A DNA stretch of 64,000 nt from Lachnospiraceae bacterium AB2028. GTDB lineage: Bacteria > Bacillota > Clostridia > Lachnospirales > Lachnospiraceae. Location: contig JHYJ01000013.1 of assembly GCA_000621425.1 (NCBI GenBank), positions 1 through 64,000 of the forward strand, in the 5' to 3' direction. The position numbers and the translations under genes are program-made. Numbering within the stretch: the first letter of the stretch is position 1; each line of letters begins with the position of its first letter. The notes beneath the pieces are model-generated. The model ran no database searches. It saw nothing but the letters and a program-made list of their open reading frames with translations, and was not told the origin of the DNA. This document shows positions 7,951-17,314 of the stretch, piece by piece.

Positions 7951-8382
7951 ATGTCTGTTTACAGCACTAAAGAAATCATGGAAATAATTCCCCATAGGTC
8001 ACCGTTCTTACTGATCGATACCATAGAGGAACTGGAGCCCGGAGTAAGGGTAGTTGGTAAAAAATGCGTAAGCTTTAACGAGCCATTTTTTGCAGGCCAC
8101 TTTCCCGGAAATCCGGTAATGCCCGGAGTACTTATTATAGAAGCAATGGCTCAGACCGGAGCCGTAGCGCTTCTTGGACTTCCCCAGTGGAAGGGAAAGA
8201 CTGCTTACTTCGTAGGCATAGACAAGGCAAAGTTCAGCAGGAAGGTTGTTCCCGGTGATGTGCTTATGTTTGAGGTAAACATCGTAAAGCAGAAAGGCCC
8301 CTTCGGAATTGCGGAGGCTGTTGCAAAGGTAGACGGCGAGACTGCAGTAAAAGCAGAGCTTACATTCGCAGTGGGCGACTGA
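7951..8382 (+). CDS. fabZ: 3-hydroxyacyl-ACP dehydratase
   Basis: This 143-residue hot-dog-fold protein has GHFPGNPVMPGV (catalytic His at about 50) and IIEAMAQTGA (catalytic Glu at about 64). It dehydrates 3-hydroxyacyl-ACP to trans-2-enoyl-ACP. The N-terminal EIMEIIPHRSPFLLID is typical of FabZ rather than FabA. GAGAGGAG precedes the ATG. In many Clostridia accB lies between fabF and fabZ and accC after fabZ; neither is present here. Confidence 0.95.
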   Translation: MSVYSTKEIMEIIPHRSPFLLIDTIEELEPGVRVVGKKCVSFNEPFFAGHFPGNPVMPGVLIIEAMAQTGAVALLGLPQWKGKTAYFVGIDKAKFSRKVVPGDVLMFEVNIVKQKGPFGIAEAVAKVDGETAVKAELTFAVGD

Positions 8383-8395
8383 TGAGGTGTGACAG

Positions 8396-10108
8396 ATGAA
8401 TGTGATAATGGGTTTGCAGAAATTCTGGGAAGAGCGCAAGTTCTTAAAAAAGGAAGATACACCTGTTGAGACAGGCCTTATCAAATGCCCGAAGTGCGGC
8501 AAGATGGTTGATAAGGCGCAGGTCGCAAAGCGCAGGTATATCTGTTACGAGTGTGGCGGGTACTTCCGCGTAAAGACCAGCAACCGTCTTAGGATGGTGG
8601 CGGATCCCGGTACTTTTGAGGAATGGTTTACGGATATGGAGGTATCCAATCCGCTGGATTACAAGGGCTATGAGGACAAGCTGGCAGAGGCCAGGGAAAA
8701 GACCGGACTCAAGGAAGCCTTTACCGTAGGAAAGTGCAAGATATTCGGAGAGGAAGCTGTAGTCGGCGTCTGTGACTCCCGTTTCATGATGGCCAGCATG
8801 GGCCATGTGGTGGGCGAGCGTGTTACAGCAGCAATAGAACGGGCTACCAAGGAAAAACTTCCCGTATTTATCTTCTGCTGTTCAGGAGGAGCCAGGATGC
8901 AGGAGGGAATCATCTCCCTTATGCAGATGGCGAAGACATCGGCAGCAATAAAACGGCACGGTGATGCAGGACTTTTTTACTGCACCATCCTGACGGATCC
9001 CACAACAGGCGGCGTGACTGCAAGCTTTGCAATGCTGGGTGATGTCATCATGGCTGAACCGGGAGCGCTTATCGGTTTTGCAGGTCCTAGGGTCATAAGG
9101 CAGACCTTAGGACAGGAACTTCCCGAAGGATTCCAGACAGCTGAGTTCCTTGTGGAGCACGGCTTCGTGGACGGAATCATTCCCAGAAGAAGTCTGAAAA
9201 AGATAATGTACCTTCTGATAAGGAGCCACAACGGCGCAAACAGGAAGACCTGGGCAGATTTCCGCGGAGAAGAGTTCCACTTCCATATGACGGAAATTCT
9301 GAAGGAGCGTGTATGGCTCGACAGGTACAAGTCAGCCTGGGAAAAGGTTAAGGGTGTACGCCGGATAGAGAGGGCATCAGCGCTTGACTACATGGAGCAT
9401 ATTTTTGACAGCTTTGTTGAGGCTCACGGCGACAGGTATTTTGCGGATGACCCGGCCATCGTAGGCGGCGTAGGCTTTATCGCAGAACAGCCTGTAACGG
9501 TAATCGCTGATATAAGAGGCTCCAATGCAAAGGAATGCCGTGAAAGGAATTTCGGCATGCCGAAGCCTGAAGGATACCGCAAGGCCCTGCGTCTTATGAA
9601 GCAGGCAGAGAAATTCAACCGCCCCATAGTAAGCTTCGTAAATACCAGCGGCGCTTTCTGCGGCATAGAAGCTGAGGAAAGAGGTCAGGGCGAGGCCATA
9701 GCAAGGAACCTTATGGAGATGTCGGCACTTAAAGTTCCTGTACTGGTAATCCTTATCGGTGAAGGCGGAAGCGGCGGAGCACTTGCTACTGCTGTGGGAA
9801 ATGAAGTATGGATGCTTGAAAATGCGACTTACTCCATTCTTTCTCCCGAAGGCTTTGCTTCTATATTATGGAAGGATGCAGGCAGGGCAAAGGAAGCCAG
9901 CGAAGTGATGAACATCACCGCTCAGGACTTAAAGCGTCTCAAGGTAATAGAGGAGATCATTCCGGAATTCGGCGGTGCCGACAAGGATACTGCAAAGGGC
10001 ATTGGCGAGTACATGAAGGAAAAGATCATGGACTTCTTAAAGAAGTACGACGGAATGACCCCGGAAGAGATTGTTGCGCAGAGATACGACAGGTTCAGGG
10101 CATTCTGA
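8396..10108 (+). CDS. accDA: Acetyl-CoA carboxylase carboxyltransferase, AccD-AccA fusion
   Basis: The 570-residue product joins both carboxyltransferase subunits in one chain. Residues 1-285 are AccD-like: a zinc ribbon (Cys31, Cys34, Cys50, Cys53), then the crotonase-fold core with [11 protein letters not shown] and [18 protein letters not shown]. Residues from about 315 to 570 are AccA-like: [23 protein letters not shown], read in short pieces, and [10 protein letters not shown], then [20 protein letters not shown]. It transfers CO2 from carboxybiotin on AccB to acetyl-CoA, forming malonyl-CoA. No internal stop or frameshift is visible. The biotin carrier and biotin carboxylase are not in this operon. 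Confidence 0.93.
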   Translation: MNVIMGLQKFWEERKFLKKEDTPVETGLIKCPKCGKMVDKAQVAKRRYICYECGGYFRVKTSNRLRMVADPGTFEEWFTDMEVSNPLDYKGYEDKLAEAREKTGLKEAFTVGKCKIFGEEAVVGVCDSRFMMASMGHVVGERVTAAIERATKEKLPVFIFCCSGGARMQEGIISLMQMAKTSAAIKRHGDAGLFYCTILTDPTTGGVTASFAMLGDVIMAEPGALIGFAGPRVIRQTLGQELPEGFQTAEFLVEHGFVDGIIPRRSLKKIMYLLIRSHNGANRKTWADFRGEEFHFHMTEILKERVWLDRYKSAWEKVKGVRRIERASALDYMEHIFDSFVEAHGDRYFADDPAIVGGVGFIAEQPVTVIADIRGSNAKECRERNFGMPKPEGYRKALRLMKQAEKFNRPIVSFVNTSGAFCGIEAEERGQGEAIARNLMEMSALKVPVLVILIGEGGSGGALATAVGNEVWMLENATYSILSPEGFASILWKDAGRAKEASEVMNITAQDLKRLKVIEEIIPEFGGADKDTAKGIGEYMKEKIMDFLKKYDGMTPEEIVAQRYDRFRAF

Positions 10109-10156
10109 TATAGCGGTAACACCCGCAAGACTTTGAACAGTTATGAAAGGTGAATT

Positions 10157-11131
10157 ATGGCAATTACTATAAAAGGAACGGGCAGCTGTCTGCCCAAAAA
10201 GGTTTTAACAAATTTTGACCTGGAAAAGATGGTGGATACATCCGACGCATGGATCCGTGAGCGCACGGGTATGTCGGAAAGGCATATTGCGGAGAATGAG
10301 ACAGTGGCATCCCTGGCAACAGAGGCTGCAAAAAAAGCGCTGGAAGATGCAGGCAGGTCAGCATCTGATGTGGACCTGATAATCGTTGCCACTTGTACCG
10401 GCGAAGTAATGGTTCCCTGCACGGCATGCAAGGTACAGGCAGACATAGGCGCTGACAACGCAGTGGCATTCGACATCAATTCAGCATGCTCAGGATTCCT
10501 CTTCGCGCTCCAGACAGCAAGTGCCTATATTGCATCAGGTATGCATAAAAATGCGCTGGTAATAGGATCCGAAGTGCTTTCAAGCATAATAAACTGGGAA
10601 GACAGGAGCACCTGCGTGCTTTTCGGTGACGGCGCCGGTGCCGTATTTGTGGAAGACTGTGCAGAAGAAGGCCGTGGAATCCTTAGCATGGTTCAGGGAA
10701 GCAGCGGTTCAAAGGGCGGAGTGCTCTATTTCAGGAAAAAGGAAGCAGATCCTGACAAGGAAGATGAATACGAAGGCAAGGACGCATTCGTTCATATGAA
10801 CGGTGCTGAGGTTTATAAGTTTGCAGTACGCCAGGTGCCTGAATGCATCGAGAAAGCACTTTCGGATGCAGGCATTACGGCATCTGATGTGGATCTCTTC
10901 GTACTCCATCAGGCAAACATCCGTATAATAGAGGCAATATCAAAGCGTCTCGGTGCAGGCATGGAGCATTTTCCGGTGAATATCCACAAGACCGGGAATA
11001 CATCATCGGCTTCGATACCGTTATTGCTTGATGAACTGAATAAAGAGGGTAAGATAAAAGACGGAGATACTATGGTGCTGTCAGGCTTTGGCGGCGGGCT
11101 TACCTATGGTGCCTGCGTGCTTAAGTGGTAA
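10157..11131 (+). CDS. fabH: 3-oxoacyl-ACP synthase III
   Basis: This 324-residue initiating condensing enzyme has the catalytic Cys111 in NSACSGFLFAL, a His in VLHQANIRI and an Asn in HKTGNTSSASIP. It starts fatty acid synthesis by joining acetyl-CoA (or a branched starter) to malonyl-ACP. AAAGGTG lies upstream of the ATG. In many Firmicutes fabH opens the operon next to the regulator; here both are at the end. Confidence 0.95.
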   Translation: MAITIKGTGSCLPKKVLTNFDLEKMVDTSDAWIRERTGMSERHIAENETVASLATEAAKKALEDAGRSASDVDLIIVATCTGEVMVPCTACKVQADIGADNAVAFDINSACSGFLFALQTASAYIASGMHKNALVIGSEVLSSIINWEDRSTCVLFGDGAGAVFVEDCAEEGRGILSMVQGSSGSKGGVLYFRKKEADPDKEDEYEGKDAFVHMNGAEVYKFAVRQVPECIEKALSDAGITASDVDLFVLHQANIRIIEAISKRLGAGMEHFPVNIHKTGNTSSASIPLLLDELNKEGKIKDGDTMVLSGFGGGLTYGACVLKW

Positions 11132-11158
11132 TGCAGTCAGTTGAGTGAGGGATAAAAA

Positions 11159-11611
11159 ATGGCTAGACGGGGCGGTGCGGTAGAATTAAATGAATTGCTG
11201 GTTAATCTGTTTAACCGTGTGATGAATGCGGAATCAAAGGCAGTCATTACTGAGGAATTCCGCGATATTTCTAATAACGACATGCACATTATGGAAGCTA
11301 TCGGCGTGAGGGAGCCACAGAATGTGTCCACCATTGCCGGAAAGCTTTTTGTGACGGTGGGCACGCTTACGGTCAATATGAACAGCCTGGAGAAAAAGGG
11401 CTACATAGAGCGCAAGCGCAGCACGGAAGACAAGCGCGTGGTTTTGGTTACCCTTACTGAGAAGGGCAGGAAGGCATTCTTCCATCACAGGGATTTCCAT
11501 AAGGCCATGATCCATGCGGCGGTTAAGAACCTGGACCAGGATGAGATGAAAGCCCTGATCAACTGCCTGAACAAGCTGAACACTTTTTTTGAAGAAAAAC
11601 AGAACGAATGA
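11159..11611 (+). CDS. MarR-family regulator of fatty-acid genes (FabT-like)
   Basis: The 150-residue winged-helix protein reads TIAGKLFVTVGTLTVNMNSLEKKGYIERKR in the recognition region, then STEDKRVVLVTLTEKG in the wing, as in MarR proteins. FabT is the MarR repressor that binds acyl-ACP and shuts down fab operons in streptococci. Three TTTGA-N-TCAAA palindromes sit at the promoter of this operon, which supports the same role and autoregulation. The final A of its TGA stop is the first base of the long hairpin repeat that follows, so the repeat inserted exactly at the gene end. Confidence 0.85.
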   Translation: MARRGGAVELNELLVNLFNRVMNAESKAVITEEFRDISNNDMHIMEAIGVREPQNVSTIAGKLFVTVGTLTVNMNSLEKKGYIERKRSTEDKRVVLVTLTEKGRKAFFHHRDFHKAMIHAAVKNLDQDEMKALINCLNKLNTFFEEKQNE

Positions 11612-11870
11612 AACTTCCCATATACAGTCTATGGAATCCAAACGACGACTCGCACCGTTCCGGAACCGATGCAACGCTCCGGGAAACTAATCGCTAACAG
11701 CCCGTAATTACCCGTCGTATGCGAGCCGACCAAAAGCGTGTCGTCTCGCAACCCTACAACGGTTAATAACGGGCTGTAAGCACTGGATTTCCCCGGAGCT
11801 AAAACCGCATCGTGATTGTTCCGAAACATGTGCGAGTGTCGTTCTGTATAGTATTGTGAGTGGGAAGTTT
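11611..11870. repeat. 260-bp near-palindromic repeat element (type A)
   Basis: The two ends are inverted copies: AAACTTCCCA at 11611 against TGGGAAGTTT ending at 11870. Complementarity continues almost to the centre (ACTCGCAC with GTGCGAGT, CGATGC with GCATCG, CAGCCCGT with ACGGGCTG). The whole sequence would fold into one very long, interrupted hairpin. A 59-bp shortened relative lies at 44018-44076. No gene is inside. It fits a miniature inverted-repeat element or a mobile structured RNA. It occupies most of the 449-base gap between marR and the next gene. Confidence 0.75.
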
Positions 11871-11899
11871 ATATGAAAAGGTCTGAAATACAGGGCAGT

Positions 11900-11926
11900 T
11901 AATTATCTTACGGTTTTAGCCGAAAT
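11900..11926 (+). promoter_or_regulatory. Possible sigma-28-type promoter
   Basis: TAAT (11900-11903), 15 bases, GCCGAAAT (11919-11926) resembles the flagellar sigma-28 pattern TAAA-N15-GCCGATAA, and flagellin lies downstream. However, a terminator-like hairpin begins two bases later, so it would have to work with readthrough. Two TATAAT boxes nearer the gene (about 12011 and 12031) are alternatives. Confidence 0.3.
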
Positions 11927-11927
11927 A

Positions 11928-11958
11928 AATACTACAGGAGCAGTCCTGTAGTATTTTT
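11928..11958 (+). terminator. Terminator of the fatty-acid operon
   Basis: AATACTACAGGA pairs perfectly with TCCTGTAGTATT (12 bp, GCAG loop) and runs into TTTTTG. It most likely ends the fab transcript that reads through the type A repeat. Confidence 0.8.
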
Positions 11959-12060
11959 GTGTGTGAGCATTCATAAACAGCAATGCAGAACAGGGATTCC
12001 CCACCGGGTGATATAATATGATTGTGGGGATATAATACATGATCAGATTGGGGTGTGTAC

Positions 12061-15000
12061 ATGAACGGCAACGAGATCGGCAACATCATACAGCATAACA
12101 GGAACGGCAATAATTACGGTGCGGACGCACTGACGCATACATTAAATAATTCAAATAAGGTCAAGGACCACGAGGCTGTTGCGAAATCCGGAGCCGCAGG
12201 CTTTACCCTTAATATCGGGGACGGCATGGGCCAGGGCATGATGCCGGTGATTGATGTGGACAAGAAAAGCGCCGCATCCACACTGCGCCAGGCCACATCA
12301 GGAGTGCCGGAAGATGTCATGAAGGACAAGATGATAGTCATGTCCAACACCATGTCTGATGAGGCATACAAAAAAGCGGCAGAGAACGGCTATTCCTTAA
12401 GCGAAATGGATCCGGAAGAGGCTGTCACCATTGCTGACGAGATAAAGATCACCATGGCTAAGGCCGGCGTAGTCATAAAGGGCTACAATGATGACCTGAC
12501 AGCTGAGCAGCTGGAGGCCGTGACCGGCAGCGTGGCGATGGCAAATGAAATCTCTGAGAGCCTTCACGCCGCAGGTGTTCCGGCTACTGAAACAAATGTG
12601 AAGGATATGAAGGAACTTGTGGACATGGCGGAAAGCCTGGAGGCGCCTTCACATGAAGTAAAAAATTATCTTGTGGAAAATGAACTTCCCCCCACTATTC
12701 AGAATATCTATTACGCTGAGCACAGCGTAAGCGGAGCCGGAAACATCAACACCGGTTCAGCAGACAGCGCCATTGACAGCAGCGAGACCATTAAGAACCA
12801 GATCGAGAAGATCATCAGGTCTGCAGGCTTTGAGGCAGACAGTGAAAACTACGACATCGCAAAGCAGATGGTACATGACGGCCTGGTCCTTGACGAGAAG
12901 AGTTTCACGGCTATGCGTGAGCTGCAGGATATGGAATTCCCTATTGACCGCGAGAAACTGCTTAAGTCCGGAGCGGACGCCGTTGCATCGGGACTCAGTG
13001 CCCTGCAGGCAGATCCCGTTCATGAAGGTTCCCTGATAGAAAGAGCCATAAAGGCAGCAGATGTGGTGGAGGCAGCCGCATCTGATGTAAGGTATGTCCG
13101 TGAGCTGGTTGACAGGGACATGATGCTCAATGTCAAAAACCTTGAGGCCCTTACGGAGGAGCTACCTGACATCGCAGAAGAGGATAAGGTTTCTGTAAGC
13201 AACGCATTAGCCAATCTTGGAGAAAATCAGGATACATCCGTTCAGGATGACACTCATGTCCTTCAGCTGACAGCTGAATCTTTCAATAATGATGCAAAGT
13301 ACATCACCGCTTACCGCCGCATGGAGGAAGTCCGCCTTTCAATGACCGTTGAGGCTAACCTTTCCATCCTGCGCATGGGCGTGGACATAGATATCACCGA
13401 GCTTTCGGATTTAGTGGACCAGTTAAAGCTTGCCGAGGCAGAGATAAATAAGAAGAAATTCGGAACTGATGACGGCGTGGTCGCTTCCGAAAGGGCATCC
13501 ATATACAAAGAAACGATGCAGACTGTTTCCGAGCTGCCAAGGCTCCCGGTTTCCGTGATAGGCAGCGTGGCGTTTGCAAGCGAGGAGGAAGCGCTTTTCC
13601 AGGCTAATTACGGTATCAGTAATGTTACTCTCGAAGACTTCTCGGCCAGGGGCCGTGAGCAGAGGAGCCGTTACGAGCTGGCAGGCGAGGCATACGAAAG
13701 CCTGCAGACTGAAGTCAGGGCTGACTTAGGCGATTCCATACAGAAGGCATTTGCCCATGCGGACAGCCTGCTTAAGGAACTTGGCATAGAGGCAAGCGAC
13801 AGCAATCTCCGTGCAGCCAGGGTACTTGGCTACAACCATATGGAGATAAGCGACGAGAATATCGCGCTGATTAATGAAACCTGCAGCGTTGTTGACAATA
13901 TAATAGAAAAAATGAATCCGGCAGCTACCCTGGATATGATACGGAACGGCATCAATCCTATGAAGCTTTCCATGAAGGAGCTGGAGGAAAAGCTGGATGC
14001 CCTTGAGGCCGGGGACACCGGCGAAAAGTACAGCGAGTATTTGGTACGCATGCAGGACAGGGGCCTTATCACTGATGAAGAGGCTGAATCCTTTGTGGGA
14101 ATTTACCGCATGATGCACCAGACAGAGCTTAAGGACGGGGCGGCCATAGGCACACTTCTGTCCCAGGGCAGGGAAGTAAGCTTTACCAACATCCTTTCCG
14201 CCATCCGCAGCGGCCACAGTGCAGGTATGGATGTGTCCGTGGATGACGGCTTCGGCGGAATGGAAAGTAATATAGACAAAAATATCGAGGCACAGATAGA
14301 GACGGCTTTCAGGCAGGTGCAGGCTGAGAGCATGGCAGAGAACATAAGGGATGCAGCCGACGCTTCTACCCAGATATACAGGGAGCTGGTGGAGAGCGAA
14401 GTCATTGCTACTGCCGAGCATGTAAAGGGACTTAAGCGCTTAAGGTCCGACAGGGGCGAGGTCTTTGATGACATAAGGAAGATCGCATCCGCAGGCGGCG
14501 ACGACTGGCTTATAACTTCCAGCTACAAGAGAGTCCTGGATAATTTTGATAATGAGGATTCTGCTAAGTCCGTGTATAATGAGATCATGAACATTATGGG
14601 GGCAGTGGTACGGCAGTTCTCAGCAGGCGAAGGCGAGGACATTGATGTACGGCAGTATAGCCTGACAATGGCACAGCTTTCCGTAGCCGGCAGCCTTTCA
14701 AAGAACGAGTCCTACGAGATTCCCATGGAGATAGATGGGGAGCTGACAGCCGTTACCGTTAAGATACTGCATGGAAGCGGGAAAACACCGGCAACGGACA
14801 TTTCCTTAAAGACTGAAAAATTCGGTAATATAAAGGCGCGCTTTGAAATGTCCGGTGACGGCACAGGCCTGACAGGTCTTGCCGTAAGCGACAGGGAGGG
14901 CGCGGCTGATGTCCTTCAGACGCTTTCAGAAAGGCTTTTATCCCGCTTTGCGGAAAACGGACTTAATGTCACGGAGTTCAGCTTTGCGATATCGTCGCGG

Positions 15001-15111
15001 ACTGATGTTAATTTATCCGGCAGAAATGCCGAAAAAAATAATAGCAATGTCGATACGGCATCTCTCTACAGGACGGCAAAGACTTTCCTGCAGACAGTTG
15101 GAGAGGCATAA
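12061..15111 (+). CDS. Large FliK-like protein upstream of flagellin
   Basis: The product is about 1016 residues and soluble, with a disordered Asn/Gly-rich N-terminus (MNGNEIGNIIQHNRNG). A long helical middle (about 80-860) contains many short degenerate repeats with EELxDMAESLEA-like patterns. The final 130 residues are beta-rich (YEIPMEIDGELTAVTVKI, then LSERLLSRFAENGLNV). That end resembles the C-terminal domain of hook-length control proteins, where a secreted ruler measures the hook. The position directly before flagellin supports a flagellar role. ATG 12061 follows a GGGG purine site; a GTG at 12055 is possible. It is far longer than classical FliK (about 400-500). Confidence 0.55.
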   Translation: MNGNEIGNIIQHNRNGNNYGADALTHTLNNSNKVKDHEAVAKSGAAGFTLNIGDGMGQGMMPVIDVDKKSAASTLRQATSGVPEDVMKDKMIVMSNTMSDEAYKKAAENGYSLSEMDPEEAVTIADEIKITMAKAGVVIKGYNDDLTAEQLEAVTGSVAMANEISESLHAAGVPATETNVKDMKELVDMAESLEAPSHEVKNYLVENELPPTIQNIYYAEHSVSGAGNINTGSADSAIDSSETIKNQIEKIIRSAGFEADSENYDIAKQMVHDGLVLDEKSFTAMRELQDMEFPIDREKLLKSGADAVASGLSALQADPVHEGSLIERAIKAADVVEAAASDVRYVRELVDRDMMLNVKNLEALTEELPDIAEEDKVSVSNALANLGENQDTSVQDDTHVLQLTAESFNNDAKYITAYRRMEEVRLSMTVEANLSILRMGVDIDITELSDLVDQLKLAEAEINKKKFGTDDGVVASERASIYKETMQTVSELPRLPVSVIGSVAFASEEEALFQANYGISNVTLEDFSARGREQRSRYELAGEAYESLQTEVRADLGDSIQKAFAHADSLLKELGIEASDSNLRAARVLGYNHMEISDENIALINETCSVVDNIIEKMNPAATLDMIRNGINPMKLSMKELEEKLDALEAGDTGEKYSEYLVRMQDRGLITDEEAESFVGIYRMMHQTELKDGAAIGTLLSQGREVSFTNILSAIRSGHSAGMDVSVDDGFGGMESNIDKNIEAQIETAFRQVQAESMAENIRDAADASTQIYRELVESEVIATAEHVKGLKRLRSDRGEVFDDIRKIASAGGDDWLITSSYKRVLDNFDNEDSAKSVYNEIMNIMGAVVRQFSAGEGEDIDVRQYSLTMAQLSVAGSLSKNESYEIPMEIDGELTAVTVKILHGSGKTPATDISLKTEKFGNIKARFEMSGDGTGLTGLAVSDREGAADVLQTLSERLLSRFAENGLNVTEFSFAISSRTDVNLSGRNAEKNNSNVDTASLYRTAKTFLQTVGEA

Positions 15112-15164
15112 TGACTCAACGATGATCCGAAATCGTAGCCACTAAAGCGGCAGAAAGGGAAAAC

Positions 15165-16304
15165 ATGAGAATAAATTACAATGCAAGCGCAATGCACACC
15201 AACAAGGCACTTAACCGTACCGATAATCTGATGACGCAGTCAATGCAGCGTCTTTCTTCAGGATTAAAGATCAATTACGCTAAGGACAATCCTGCGGGCC
15301 TTGCCATCGCAAACCGCATGAATGCACAGATAGAGGGCTTAGGCGTAGGCTCCAGGAATACCAATGACGGCATCTCCGTAGTGGAAACCGCAGACGGTGC
15401 CCTTTCGGAAGTTACTTCCATACTTCAGAGAATGAACGAGCTTGCCGTTCAGGCAGCTACGGATACCAAGACTGATTACGACAGGGAGCTTATCCAGACT
15501 GAGATAGAGCAGCTCCAGAAGGAAATCACCCGTATCGCAAAGGATACGGAATTCAACGGCCAGCCTCTTTTGGACGGCACATTTGACCTGAAGGGATATT
15601 CTGACAATCCCGATGTAAAGGTAAACTATTACACAGAGGATGTGGATCCCGGAAAATACACAGTAGATATCGGCTCGCTTCTTAATGGAGACGGCACTGT
15701 AAACTTAAGCGCCCTGGGTCCGGAATTCCCTAATGTAGGAACCCTTACCGGAACTGCAGAACAGATTACTGACATTAACGGAAATCCGGTAGAGACAAGG
15801 TACAAGATACTTGGTACCGGCGGATTCGAGCTGAACTTTACGGCGGCGCAAGGTGCATCAGGCACGGTTGAGCTGGATATTACCGGCATTGGCGCCATGA
15901 AGATACAGACCGGCGCAAACGAGGGCAACGAGCTGGCAATCCAGATCAGGACGGTTTCCTTAGAGAATATGGGCATCCCCGATGATCCTAAGAATCCCCT
16001 GCGAATGGATCTTTCCACACAGGAAGGTGCATCAAAGGCAATAGATGCCATATCCGGCGCGCTGGAATATATCAGCAGTGTACGCTCAAAGCTTGGTGCA
16101 TACCAGAACCGTCTGGAGCACAACGAGGCCAGCGTAAAGGTTTCCGAGGAAAACATGACTTCATCCTACTCCAGGATAATGGATGTGGACATGGCTGAGG
16201 AAATGACCGAATATACCACACAGCAGGTACTCACCCAGGCCGGCATCTCCATGCTTGCACAGGCTAACGAGAGACCCCAGCAGGTACTGCAGCTGTTACA
16301 GTAA
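15165..16304 (+). CDS. Flagellin
   Basis: This is a 379-residue flagellar filament protein. The conserved D0/D1 domain is at the N-terminus (residues 1-140: INYNASAMHTNKALNRT, then SSGLKINYAKDNPAGLAIANR and TTDGISVVETA-like sequence). The matching helix is at the C-terminus (about 295-379, ending QANERPQQVLQLLQ). The short variable middle (about 140-290) corresponds to D2. AAAGGG lies 5 bases before the ATG and only 53 bases separate it from the preceding gene. A small CGAT/ATCG hairpin lies in that gap. Exported by the flagellar type III apparatus, with FliS as the likely chaperone. Confidence 0.95.
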   Translation: MRINYNASAMHTNKALNRTDNLMTQSMQRLSSGLKINYAKDNPAGLAIANRMNAQIEGLGVGSRNTNDGISVVETADGALSEVTSILQRMNELAVQAATDTKTDYDRELIQTEIEQLQKEITRIAKDTEFNGQPLLDGTFDLKGYSDNPDVKVNYYTEDVDPGKYTVDIGSLLNGDGTVNLSALGPEFPNVGTLTGTAEQITDINGNPVETRYKILGTGGFELNFTAAQGASGTVELDITGIGAMKIQTGANEGNELAIQIRTVSLENMGIPDDPKNPLRMDLSTQEGASKAIDAISGALEYISSVRSKLGAYQNRLEHNEASVKVSEENMTSSYSRIMDVDMAEEMTEYTTQQVLTQAGISMLAQANERPQQVLQLLQ

Positions 16305-16389
16305 TTGTCAATTTTCCGGGATGCCGCATTGATCCGGAAGTAAACAGTGCAGCATCCGGTATATATACTTTAAATAGGAGGGCATACAC

Positions 16390-16881
16390 ATGACAGGCGA
16401 GAAGAAACAGGAATTCATGCTGCGAATCAGCGAGGCCAACAGGAGCCGTATGGTTGTCATCCTCTATGACATGTTTCTTACCTATGTAAAAGAGGCAGAG
16501 AACAGCCGCGCAGGAGAGGAATTCACCCTTGAGGACATGAATACCTACAAGACCGGCATCAGGAATGCCAAGGCTGTACTCAGGGAACTGATTGACTCCC
16601 TTAATATGGAATATGACCTTGCACGCCGCACATACCAGATATACCGCTTCGTGGAGCGGGAGCTGATAATGGCAGATATCCGCAGGGATCCCGCAGGGCT
16701 TGGTGAGGCTGAAAAGATAATGAAGAGCTTAAGGGACGCTTACGCCAGCGCTGCCGAATCAGACAGCTCGGAGCCCATAATGAAAAATACCGACACTATC
16801 TACGCCGGCATGACCTATTCCAGGGGAAAGCTTACCACAGACAGTGCGGCAAGCTGTACAAACAGAGGTTTTCTTGTATAA
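16390..16881 (+). CDS. FliS-like flagellin export chaperone
   Basis: The 163-residue helical protein begins MTGEKKQEFMLRISEANRSR and has MVVILYDMFLTYVKEAE, the helix pattern of the FliS family found next to flagellin in Lachnospiraceae. FliS binds the C-terminal D0 region of flagellin in the cytoplasm and stops premature assembly. It has a longer tail than classical FliS (about 130 residues). A strong AGGAGGG site precedes the ATG. A leader stem (16316-16324 with 16352-16359) exposes CCGGAAG in its loop. A terminator follows. Confidence 0.75.
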   Translation: MTGEKKQEFMLRISEANRSRMVVILYDMFLTYVKEAENSRAGEEFTLEDMNTYKTGIRNAKAVLRELIDSLNMEYDLARRTYQIYRFVERELIMADIRRDPAGLGEAEKIMKSLRDAYASAAESDSSEPIMKNTDTIYAGMTYSRGKLTTDSAASCTNRGFLV

Positions 16882-16896
16882 AAAACGTAAAACAGA

Positions 16897-16935
16897 ACAC
16901 GGTAATTGGGAAACAGTTCCCAAAACCGTGTTTTT
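16897..16935 (+). terminator. Terminator after the FliS-like gene
   Basis: ACACGG and TTGGGAA pair with TTCCCAA and CCGTGT around an ACAG loop, followed by TTTTT. It closes the flagellin transcript. Confidence 0.85.
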
Positions 16936-17314
16936 CTTATGCAGGCATTTTTTGCCGGAAACGTACCGTAATCGTACCCTCAGGCAGGGAAAAATTATGC
17001 TTTGCCGGTGATTTAATCCCGGATTTTTTCTTTTATGGGCATTTTCGGCTTTATTCTATGGGAAACAGTTATAATTTTGGGGATTTTTATTGTGATTTTT
17101 GCTAAAAATCTCATTATAATCATCTTTTTTTTGTGTAAAAAATCACAAAAATCATATAAAATAAAAAAAGTAGTCGAAAAAGGGGAAAATATTCGGTTTT
17201 GGGTACGATAGGGAGATTATAATGACATCAACGTAGGAAAGTACCCGCTTTACCTGCGGGGAAAAGTAGATCAGGACCGATAATTAAAAGTGAGAGAAAA
17301 AAGGAGGTAGCACA
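16936..17314. other. AT-rich intergenic region before the giant protein gene
   Basis: No gene is visible in these 379 bases. The middle is A/T-tract rich (17000-17180). A TATAAT at 17218-17223 could be a -10 box, though no good -35 precedes it. A hairpin CCCGC/GCGGG lies at 17244-17260 in the presumed leader, and AAGGAGG at 17301-17307 serves the next gene. Confidence 0.5.

Noticed and set aside
11900-11926. Sigma-28 promoter as the certain driver of the flagellar genes
   Set aside because: Kept only as a low-confidence site: a perfect terminator hairpin begins directly downstream, so it may be a chance match.
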